Shown in pieces: positions 56,103-64,000 of a stretch of DNA of 64,000 nucleotides (the first letter of the stretch is position 1; every line of letters begins with the position of its first letter). The translations under genes and the position numbers were made by a program. The notes below the pieces were generated by a model, which was given only the letters and a program-made list of their open reading frames with translations, did no database searches and was not told the origin of the DNA. This stretch comes from Stachybotrys elegans (lineage: Eukaryota; Ascomycota; Sordariomycetes; Hypocreales; Stachybotryaceae): NCBI GenBank assembly GCA_020746835.1, contig JAGPNK010000008.1, positions 1,240,001-1,304,000 on the forward strand, in the 5' to 3' direction.

Positions 56103-56634
56103 TTACTCTCCAAAGCCTACAACAAGAGTCAGCACTAGAAAACAGACAACAGATGCTAAGGGAAAGAAAGTACTCACGTCCGAGGTTCTTGCCACGCTTC
56201 GACACCTCACGAGCATGGTGCTGCTTGATCTTGGCACGGCGGGCATCCTCCTTGGCCTCCTCCTCGAGCCTCCTGACGTGCTCGCGGGCCTCCCTGACGC
56301 GCAGCCTGGCCTGCTCGAGGGCGCGGTCGGCGTCGCGCTCGGCGGCCTCGGCGCCCATGACGCGCTCGCGGGCCTGGACGATGCTGGGGTCCATGTCGCT
56401 GTCGCGCATAAAGCCGTTGCCGCGGCTGCGGTGCAGGAGGCTGCCTCCGGAGCGGCGGCCCATGGTGGACGAGTTGCTGGTGGTGTGGTGGTCGCTCATG
56501 GAGCTGCGCGACGAGGCGGAGCTGGCGCGCGAGGGGGAGGAAGAGCGGCGGGAGAAGAGTCCATGCTTCTTGGGAGGCTCGGGCTCGTAGACGGGCTCGG
56601 GCTCAGGCTCGCGACGGGATCCAAAGAAAGGCAT
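56103..56634 (-). CDS. small Ser/Arg-rich coiled-coil protein, function unknown
   Basis: Two exons: 56634..56178 and 56116..56103 (156 aa). The frame seems to run on past the donor, but splicing GGA C|GTGAGT...TGTAG|GC TTT ends the protein with KNLGRFGE, a more natural C-terminus than the hydrophobic read-through. The N-terminus has a PEPEPVYEPEP stretch and a Ser-rich basic segment (GLFSRRSSSPSRASS). About residues 80-145 form a charged heptad-like helix (ERVMGAEAAERDADRALEQ...RRLEEEAKED). I do not recognise a characterised family; it resembles small fungal proteins seen only in Pezizomycotina. Confidence 0.78.
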
Positions 56635-58354
56635 GATGGTGTTTGATTGAGTAGTGATGGAGAAAGATGAATTGTGATAGTGGCAGATAGATGGATGTCT
56701 TGTCTAACCGATGAAGATGACCCCTTCAAAATCATGGCCAAGCAAGGGCAAAGCCATCTATTTCAACTCGTCTCGCACCCTCCTCATCCCCTATTCCTCC
56801 CCATGGAAACCTGTTTTCCCTCCCCCCCATCACAGCGTCAGAAACAGCCATGATGGCAAGATCATCGCCGTGACGTCAAAGCAGGCACCACAGCGCAACC
56901 AGGGGTCCAGCGAATCAAACATGCCCGCCGCCCGCGCGCAGCCAATCATGCCCTGGACCCTTGAAAGGTCCCCTGTCTTGCCCAACTGCTGTTTCTCTCC
57001 GCTGTTTGGGGAGGGTCCCATGGCATCATCGCCTTTTCTCGTTTTACCTCTTTCGCCCCCCGATCCCCCGATCAGGCGAGGGGCTTTATCGTGGACAAGC
57101 TTCTCTTGGCTTCAGAAAGGATGGAAACAAGAAATAAAATAAAAATAAGATAGGACATTAAGCTAATGGGGCATTTGCTTGACTCGGCTTGACTATCTGG
57201 CCATGTGGAGATGCCGTCAAGAATGGAACAAATCCATCCTCAAGCCACCAGCAACAGATAAAATCCCACGTCGCGAGTAAAGAGATAGCCCGCCGTGAAA
57301 AAAAAAGCGAGGTGAGATAACAGAATGCGCTCATCAACCTGCCAATCTAATCCTTCCGGCAGCCCGCTAGGCCAGGCCTTCGAGATGGGTGCGCGCACGC
57401 TTGTGTCGGCTAGACGTCATACAGGTCATCCGCCAACCCCCAGGCGCCCGCTATCGCACAAGCATTACGTCCCCTCCCTTTCAGACGCCGTCGGGATCCT
57501 ACGTACCGTCTGCGATCAAGCGATCATCAGCCTCGGTCCCCATCATTGCCCAGCTGCTAAGCCACCTGCTCTGATAGGATGTGACTACGCCATATCACCT
57601 CAAAACGATCGACACGTGTCGTTACCTCATCGCAGGTCCTGCACGAGTGTGCCATAGTAAAAAAATTTTAATCCTGTTCAGCTGGCGCACCTGTCATCTG
57701 TCAAGCCACCTTGCATGCGAGACATGACGGAACCATCGGAGATAATGTATTGGGTTTTTTTTTTGGTTTGTTTTTCCACATGCAGGACAAGAGATCTACA
57801 TCTGTCTTGAGAAAGTTTTCGCCAACAACGTAAGTAGACGACAATTGAAGAAGCAAAATTTGAAGAGAGAGAGACGGACAAGACCGCCAGCCAACGGCCC
57901 TCCCAACTTCCAACGCATCCTCCCCCCATCCACGACACAGCAAATTACAATCGTAGAAAACAAGAGGCCAGAAGGAGACCAAGGAAATGTATATCCGCGC
58001 GCGGAGTGTATGGGCATGAGGTTCGCGTTCTCGTCGATATGTACAAGGATTTTTGAGGAATGCGCTTCCCGCCAGGATCAGGGATTCTCGGGACGGGGCC
58101 GTGAGGTTACTCGGAACGCAAGATAGTGAGGGAAAAACCATGGTAATAGACGTTCATCGAGGGTGTGGTGTCTTTATGTTAGATGCGTGCATATGTTTGT
58201 TTGTCCGGGCCTTCCTCGGTAGTTTGGGTCGGTGGTGGGATTCCCGTGCACGCCGATTCCAGGGTATCGATAGAGGAAGAGGAGCAGAGCAAAGAGGCAG
58301 CCGCGTAGGCGGCTCAAGGTGTGCTGGGCAAGATTGCTGGCCGTCGTGAACTGC
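56635..58354. other. 1.7 kb intergenic region
   Basis: Contains the promoter of the coiled-coil gene and the 3' UTR of rho3. Open frames here are short and featureless. Confidence 0.5.
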
Positions 58355-59308
58355 TCACATGACGGTGCACTTGCTCTCGTCATTATCCTTCTTGACGCTG
58401 AGGGCGACGCGCGCAGCCTCGGTGAAGGCCTCGTTGACGCCGCGGTTGCGCATGGCTGAGCACTCGAGATAGCGCAAGGCTCCTATGCGCTTGGCCACCT
58501 CGAGGCCCTGCTCGTAGGGGATCATGGGCCGCTTCTCGGGCTGGGTGCCTGTGGCGTTATCGGCAGCCGCGTCCTCCTCGTTCTGCTCGCGCAGGTCGCA
58601 CTTGAGGGCGACGAGGACGAGCTTGACGCCAGGGCAGTTGTCGGCAATCTCCCCGACCCACTTGGATTCCACGTTCTCCAGCGAGTCTTTGCTGTTGACC
58701 GAGTAGCAGAGCATGATGAGGTCGGTGTCGTCTGGTGGCTGGCTGTCAGCTTGATTGGGGCTGAAAAGGGACGGGGGTGGGGAAAGGAGTAGAGAGAGAA
58801 ATGTACCGTAGGATAATGAGCGCAGGCGATCGAATTCTTCTTGTCCGGCCGTATCCCAGAGCGACAGCTCGATGTGTACGTTGTCGACAAATATGTCTGC
58901 ATTTCCAGGTTAGGTTCCGCGGGCGCGTGGCGTGACATGGCATGACGATGGGGGTGCGCGTACCGTGGACATAGTTCTCGAAGACGGTCGGCTCGTAGAC
59001 GGTCGGGAAGTAGCTGCAGCAGAGAGTCAGCGACGGCGCAATGCGATGAGGCAGACGAAGGATCGCGACGGCATTGGACGGTGGAATAGGGGAGGGGAGC
59101 GACGTACCCTCTCGTGAAGACGTTGAGCAGCGACGTCTTTCCGCAGGCACCGTCACCTCTGGCAAATCAAAGTCAGCGACTCGGTCATGATTGTAGGCCC
59201 ATCCGGGAGCGAAGGGCGTCGTCGGCGGCGGCGGTGGTGGGTGGGCACAACGTACAGCAGCACCAGCTTGCGCTGGACTGTCTTGGATCCACCACAGAGT
59301 GAAGGCAT
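58355..59308 (-). CDS. rho3: Rho-family small GTPase Rho3
   Basis: Five exons: 59308..59256, 59158..59108, 59013..58964, 58896..58807, 58731..58355 (206 aa). The protein starts MPSLCGGSKTVQRKLVLL. The P-loop GDGACGKTS is followed by the effector loop YFPTVYEPTVFENY, switch II WDTAGQEEFDRLRSLSY, the guanine-specificity region LKCDLRE, ECSAM, and the C-terminal prenylation box CTVM. The Rho-specific insert is extended (NEEDAAADNATGTQPEKR), as in fungal Rho3. It acts at the plasma membrane in polarised growth and exocytosis. All junctions agree with the family. It is one of the most intron-rich genes here for its size. Confidence 0.96.
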
Positions 59309-60810
59309 CTTGTGCGAACAAGGACGAGAAGCCCGGGGGACGGAGGAGGGCAGAGCGAGCGTAGGGCCGGTCGGAGGTGGTTGCGCGCACGAGGTTTGTG
59401 TTGGTCGCTCCAGCAGGGAGAGACAGGCAGGGCAGAGGGGGGAGAGAGGGTCGAGGTCGGTATTTGGAGGTGCGCTGGATTCAACGGGAATGGATGTCTA
59501 AGTTGGCGGATCGGAATGGGACCTGAATCTGAGAGGCCAAAGGGGGGGTGGGTTGATGGGGGAGTGGGAGAGGGGCGCAGAAGGCAGCCAATAAAACCAG
59601 GCCAAGCGGCCCTCGAGTCCAATCGAGATTTCCTGCCAAACAAACACCGGCCAGTACCTACTACTAGGTGCATACCTACTAGGTAGGTCAGTAGGTAGGG
59701 AGTACTGCCGTATCAACCACGAAAATATAAATTAACGCCAATCTCGAGAACATGTGTAACCTGCTCGCTAATTGAAGCTCATGATGATCCGATCCAGGGA
59801 TGGGACACAAGAACCGCCGCGCGCGCGGCGTCTGCTGGTCATGGCGCAGAGAGAGAAAGAAGCCAGGCCAAAGCAGGACCTAAAAGACAAGAAGCGGGTG
59901 CCTGTGGGCTGCGCTGTAAATGAGGCCTCGACTGCGAACGGCCAGGGCTGGGGGGGGGGGAAAAGAGGGGGCAGAGGCACCTGCTTTTTGGGGCGGACGG
60001 ACTTGGATTTTTGCTGGGGCACGGGTCTTTCCGAGGCGTGCTGCTTACAGCCTGTACTTTTAGGTTGTGCTGTTTGCCTTGGCCTGGGATCCGTTGGCAT
60101 ATGAAGAAGCAACTCGGCGCCCATACGAACGCCCTGTCGCCTCGTATCGTCCAATGCTTATGCATTACTCCCGTATGTCTCACTTTTTTCTTCTTCTTTT
60201 TTTCTTTCCTTTTCTTTTTTTGTTGCTCTCCTTACTCCGTGCTTATGTATATCAATTCCTCTTTTATTTCCCGCTACCAGAAACGCCCAAACTCTGTCCA
60301 CAGCACGGGCAGCCCATCCCAGCTCCGGCCGTCGTCTCCAGCAGGGCTCCAGCGCGCTAATCTTGGCTCGCGAGATGAGCCGAACCACACACTCTTTGCT
60401 CTGTCACTTCCATTCCCCTTCTGCCGCTTATATCACTCCTTTCTTTTTGTTCAAGGATATCCATACTCGGGTTTCTGACATGTCTCAGCTGGATGCACTT
60501 ATTTTTTTTAATTTTTTTTCTTATCCCCCCCCCCCCCCCCCTCCCCCTTCACGCGCTCACATATATACCTATGCATGTATAAAACGTGTATAAAACGTAG
60601 CAGCACTACCAACCTCATGCACGTTTCTTACATGTCACCTTGTGTAGGCTGTACGAGACTTCACTTCACCTGACGTGTCATCTATTATCCATGTGATGAG
60701 AGGGTGGATCAATTTGCTCAATGCTTGCTCTATGCCCCCAATCTTGCAACGCCAGACTCTGCCCATGTAGAAATGCACCATAAACACGATCAGCAACAAA
60801 ACGCCCGTAG
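59309..60810. other. 1.5 kb intergenic region
   Basis: The left part is the rho3 leader. TACCTACT/AGGTAGGT direct and inverted motifs occur near 59655-59700. The right part (60180-60600) is strongly T- and C-rich on the plus strand. No gene seen. Confidence 0.5.
60525..60541. repeat. poly-C run
   Basis: Seventeen consecutive cytosines followed by T and more C. Length is a likely sequencing or assembly uncertainty. Confidence 0.85.
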
Positions 60811-62097
60811 CTAATCATCATCCCTTCGATATCCCTGCCTTCCTCGCCCTATCCTCTCACCAAGGTCCAGCTTGTTGGCTTGCCGATGTAGACTGTTGGC
60901 AAACCCACGCTCCCCCACACGCTCGCGGGCCTTGTCGTCGGCCTCTCGTGCCGCCCGCTCCCGGTCCTCCAGCGCTGCCAGGCGCTTCTCGCGGTCTTGG
61001 TCCAGCTCAGAGGCTGCCGACTGCATCGCCGCCAGCTTGCGCGCCCGCTCCTCCTCTTGGGCCTGCTCGTCGACTTCGGGACGGCTGTTGTGCTGTCGGC
61101 CGTTGTAGGTGTGGCGCCGACGATCGTCACGGTGCCTGTGTGAGTCGCCACGGCTATCGTTCCGCCTGGCATGGCTGTCCGAGTCTGCCCCGTTACCATT
61201 ACGGCGGTCCTCGTGTCGTCCATTGTGTCGCGGACGGTCATCGTGACGTCTTTGTGAATCTCGGCGCTCCTCGTCTCGGGAACCGTGGTCGGACTCTTCA
61301 CGCCGGCTGCGGCTGCGCCCATCTCTGTCCTCGTCACGATGCCTCTGCGACTCATGCCCATGGCCACCATCGCTACGGCGGCGCTTGCGGTCTCTCTCGT
61401 CATCTGACCCATCCCTCCTCCTGTAGTCTCGATCCGGAGAGTGGTCGCGCTTCCTGTGGCGACGCCGCTCCCTGTCGTCTGGGCTGCGCGATCGCGAGTG
61501 CGATCGGCGGCGGCGGTGCGAGTCGTCGTCCCGGTGTCGGTGTCGGCGGTGCTTCTCCTCCCGTCTCTTCGACTTGTCCTTCTTGTCGTCGATGCCCATC
61601 GAGGCAAGTACCTGGAGTCGCTTGACCGGGTCGTTCATCATGGCCTCGTATGCGGCCTGCTCCTGACGCTTCATGGCCAGCAGGGGGTCTTCGCGGATTT
61701 TGGAGGCTGTGTCGCGAGCCGAGTTGGCGTTCTGGACGGCGATGAAGTTTTCCGCGCCCGCTTGCTTCTCCAGCTTCTTGTGCTCGTTGCCCTTGAGCAG
61801 GTTGTCGATGCGGCGCTTGCCCAGAAGGTAGGCCTCGCGCTCCTCGGTGGTGCCGACCTCGCCATCGGTTGGGCCCTGGTACATCCAGTCCACCCGGTCG
61901 ACTCGTTTCTTGCCGCCCTGTTCCTCGAGCTGGCGCTGGAGCTCCTCCTTTGCTCGCTCCTCCTTGATTTCATTGATGCGCTGTTGCGTTCGCTTGCGCT
62001 CTGCCAGGGCCTTTTGTTCCTCCTCGTAGACGGCTTGCTGGTTCCTCCGCAGAGTCGGATGGAACGACTTCTTGAGGTTGAGATCTCCGCCACCCAT
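60811..62097 (-). CDS. cwc25: pre-mRNA splicing factor CWC25
   Basis: Single exon, 428 aa from the ATG at 62097 ([20 protein letters not shown]), the invariant start of the CWC25 N-terminal CIR/Cwf domain; the open frame continues upstream without homology. [20 protein letters not shown] and [14 protein letters not shown] follow. From about residue 190 an Arg/Ser/Asp/His-rich tail ([14 protein letters not shown] etc.) resembles RS domains, and the last 80 residues are a charged helix. CWC25 joins the activated spliceosome for the first transesterification step, in the nucleus. The tail's bias explains the large open frames on the other strand. Confidence 0.94.
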   Translation of the reverse strand: MGGGDLNLKKSFHPTLRRNQQAVYEEEQKALAERKRTQQRINEIKEERAKEELQRQLEEQGGKKRVDRVDWMYQGPTDGEVGTTEEREAYLLGKRRIDNLLKGNEHKKLEKQAGAENFIAVQNANSARDTASKIREDPLLAMKRQEQAAYEAMMNDPVKRLQVLASMGIDDKKDKSKRREEKHRRHRHRDDDSHRRRRSHSRSRSPDDRERRRHRKRDHSPDRDYRRRDGSDDERDRKRRRSDGGHGHESQRHRDEDRDGRSRSRREESDHGSRDEERRDSQRRHDDRPRHNGRHEDRRNGNGADSDSHARRNDSRGDSHRHRDDRRRHTYNGRQHNSRPEVDEQAQEEERARKLAAMQSAASELDQDREKRLAALEDRERAAREADDKARERVGERGFANSLHRQANKLDLGERIGRGRQGYRRDDD

Positions 62098-62954
62098 CTT
62101 TTCGACTATAAACAGTAACGAATGTCGTAAAGATAGCCTAGGTAGGAAGATGGAAAGATGGCATGCGCGTGGAGGGATGGACGGCTGACTGGTGGTTCTA
62201 GGCAAGAGTCGGCCAAGTACGTTTAATGTGGGTGGCAAAGACTGATCTGAAAAGTGGCTGGGTCTGCCTTATCGATAACGACGGTTGAACATCCAGGCTT
62301 CTCGCTCCTACAGCACCCAATAGCTCCTCTCGTTCTTCCGCTTGGAGGAAACGTTTCAGTCTCTTTTCTTCAGTCTCTTCGCTAATTTTAATCACGCATT
62401 CTTCGCGGCTGGGCAACCTCATAAAGGACAATATCCATGGCTCTCCAACGTCTAATTGGCCCCTGTCCATCCTATCCCTCTGCCGACAAGAACGCCATGT
62501 GCAGGTAGCTCTCGTATGTATCTACACAGCTTGACATATTTTCATCGGTTTTGCCAGTGATTGAGTCACCAGGAAGAGGCATTCTCGTACATCTGACACC
62601 CACAGCAGCTTCCAATCAGTTAAGCACGGATGTTTCCTACCAATTGTTATCCCGTCCGTCTCCCTCATACAACCAAACCCAGGTCACTGAGCTTGGGCGA
62701 TATTTGCTCGTGAAAAGTTTTTGATCTCGTACAATGGATATACAATTGACAACATGGACAGCCATAAGCTTGGTGTTGGGCCGATTCCGGAACAGCAGCC
62801 CGTCTAGTGATTCTCCCAGTTTGGCCGTTACGAAATCATGGCCTGTCCTGTCTCGTGATTCTATCATTTGCCCGGTTGTTTTTATACAGACAGCCCGTCG
62901 GCTGTTTCCATATCGTACACGACGACCGAATCGTAGTCCATCCAGACCGCATGT
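62098..62954. other. spacer between MRP2 and CWC25
   Basis: 860 nt between two minus-strand genes, holding the mrp2 3' UTR and cwc25 promoter. No additional gene recognised. Confidence 0.5.
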
Positions 62955-63429
62955 TTACCAACTTGCTCGCTTGACGCCGGGGATGTTGCCAGCCATTGCT
63001 TGCATTCGGAAGTTGTACTGTCCGCTTGTCAGCGCCCTGCACCATGCACCATGCCAGATCCCAAAGGATGGCAGCGACATACTCGGTTCATCTTAAACTC
63101 GCGGAAGACACCGCGACCGTCTCCGGATATCGTGCATCGGTTCTTGATCTGCGTGGGTCGCGTGTAGGCGTGCATCTGCGTCAGCTGAAGCTGGGCTTCG
63201 GCGCGGGTTCGGGCAGGCAGCGTCGTGTTGCGGATGATGTAGCGCAATGCTTGTCTAGAGGAGTGCGTTGTTTAGCATCGGGAGAGCATGCGATGGGAGA
63301 GCAAAGGGTCTGCCTGGCGCACCTCTCAGCCTCGTGCTGCTCAAACACCTTGCGCTTGGTGTGATCACGGATCACTCGGATGTTGATGAAGCCGGTAATG
63401 TCCAGCTTCTTCGCCCTGAACATGGACAT
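62955..63429 (-). CDS. mrp2: mitochondrial small-subunit ribosomal protein MRP2 (uS14m)
   Basis: Three exons: 63429..63323, 63254..63083, 63017..62955 (113 aa). Spliced, it reads MSMFRAKKLDITGFINIRV, RDHTKRKVFEQHEAERQALR, LPARTRAEAQLQLTQMH, RPTQIKNRCTISGDGRGVF and ends MAGNIPGVKRASW. This is the uS14 family pattern (R-P-x-x-I-K-N-R-C and the C-terminal G-x-x-P-G-V-x-x-A-S-W). It belongs in the mitochondrial ribosome small subunit, facing the head region. The open frame extends upstream of the chosen ATG without homology, so the first MSMF is taken as the start. Confidence 0.95.
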
Positions 63430-64000
63430 GTTGGCGGTTTGCGTCGTCTCTCCAAAGATATCTGGTGGTAAAGCAAGCAACGGTTTGCTGATACGGGGTG
63501 TTTTTTGCCAGTCAACCCTGACCGATGTTTAGCCGCCAGCTCCACCTCCACCCGCCTACAACTGACTTGCCCAGCTTGCTTACCCTATATTCCAAACAAA
63601 CCACAGCTGATTCCATTCAATTGCCCTACCACATCAGAGACGCCAAAGCTTGTCGGAGCTGGATTGGCTTTCACATGTGCTCCCAGCATTCTTGCTAGGT
63701 CTGTTGTTTAGTATTGGTTTATTATGGGGTTGATTTGCTGGTTCCCTCCTAGTAGAAGCTGGAAATCTGAAAATAGCAATCAATCAAGTCTGGATCAAAC
63801 ATGGGGAGATCAGCACGATTTACATGGCAACTATTCCAACGGAAATCGTGAGCGTTGTCATGCTCATCAGAGGCCATGGGCTCCGTTATCTCTTTGCTTC
63901 TTCGTCTCATACGTGACGATGTTTGGGGGCAAATTTGCTTTGCTAGCAATCTGCTTTGCTGGCTGTTGGCATAGCTAAACATTGATAAACCTACCGGCAA
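63430..64000. other. upstream region of mrp2 to window end
   Basis: 570 nt with no supportable gene. It probably contains the mrp2 promoter. Short open frames at the end are featureless and may be cut by the window. Confidence 0.45.

Noticed and set aside
59655..59705. TACCTACT/AGGTAGGT cluster as a mobile-element end
   Set aside because: Such motifs are scattered in this window (also near 9930 and 33620) and in many Sordariomycete genomes; no element boundary or target duplication is visible.

Overview
This window looks like nuclear DNA of a filamentous ascomycete, most likely a Sordariomycete. Genes are broken by short introns (about 45-100 nt, GT-AG with CTAAC/CTGAC-like branch sites), coding sequence is GC-rich with C/G-ending codons, leaders are CT-rich, and the gene content is fungal (CFEM/Pth11-like receptor, DUF4360, Crh-type GH16, Rho3, CSN2, methylcitrate cycle). 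No tRNA, rRNA, CRISPR or intact transposon was found. Exon boundaries were worked out by hand from reading frame, splice sites and remembered family sequence; no search or transcript data were available.

Left part (1-33 kb), mostly housekeeping and metabolism: the 3' end of a conserved fungal protein; two convergent Nudix hydrolases (ADP-sugar type and YSA1 type); an MFS transporter; COP9 signalosome subunit 2; a 5.4 kb gap with opposite purine/pyrimidine bias in its two halves; an otubain-like deubiquitinase with an unusually long low-complexity N-terminus; a LaeA-like methyltransferase; a type I glutamine-synthetase-like enzyme divergent from an SDR; and a divergent methylisocitrate lyase/methylcitrate synthase pair that forms the first and last steps of propionyl-CoA detoxification. 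Then come a haloalkane-dehalogenase-like hydrolase, a secreted DUF4360 protein and a Crh-type cell-wall transglycosylase with a transmembrane segment and a repetitive cytoplasmic tail.

Middle part (about 33-56 kb), accessory region: longer and AT-richer spacers, TATA-box promoters, and genes of lineage-specific type: an APH-like kinase, a seven-exon cytochrome P450, a CFEM/Pth11-like receptor, an UPF0658-like membrane protein, a small secreted double-psi beta-barrel protein, a large uncharacterised membrane protein, a PLP aminotransferase with very short 5' exons, a 135-residue unknown and a secreted TAP-like alpha/beta hydrolase. Three short diverged copies of one repeat lie in its spacers; two of them differ almost only by transitions, as expected of RIP-damaged relics. 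No PKS, NRPS, terpene cyclase or pathway regulator is visible, so a biosynthetic cluster is possible but unproven.

Right part (56-64 kb), housekeeping again: a small coiled-coil protein, the Rho3 GTPase, spliceosome factor CWC25 and mitochondrial ribosomal protein MRP2 (uS14m), all on the minus strand.
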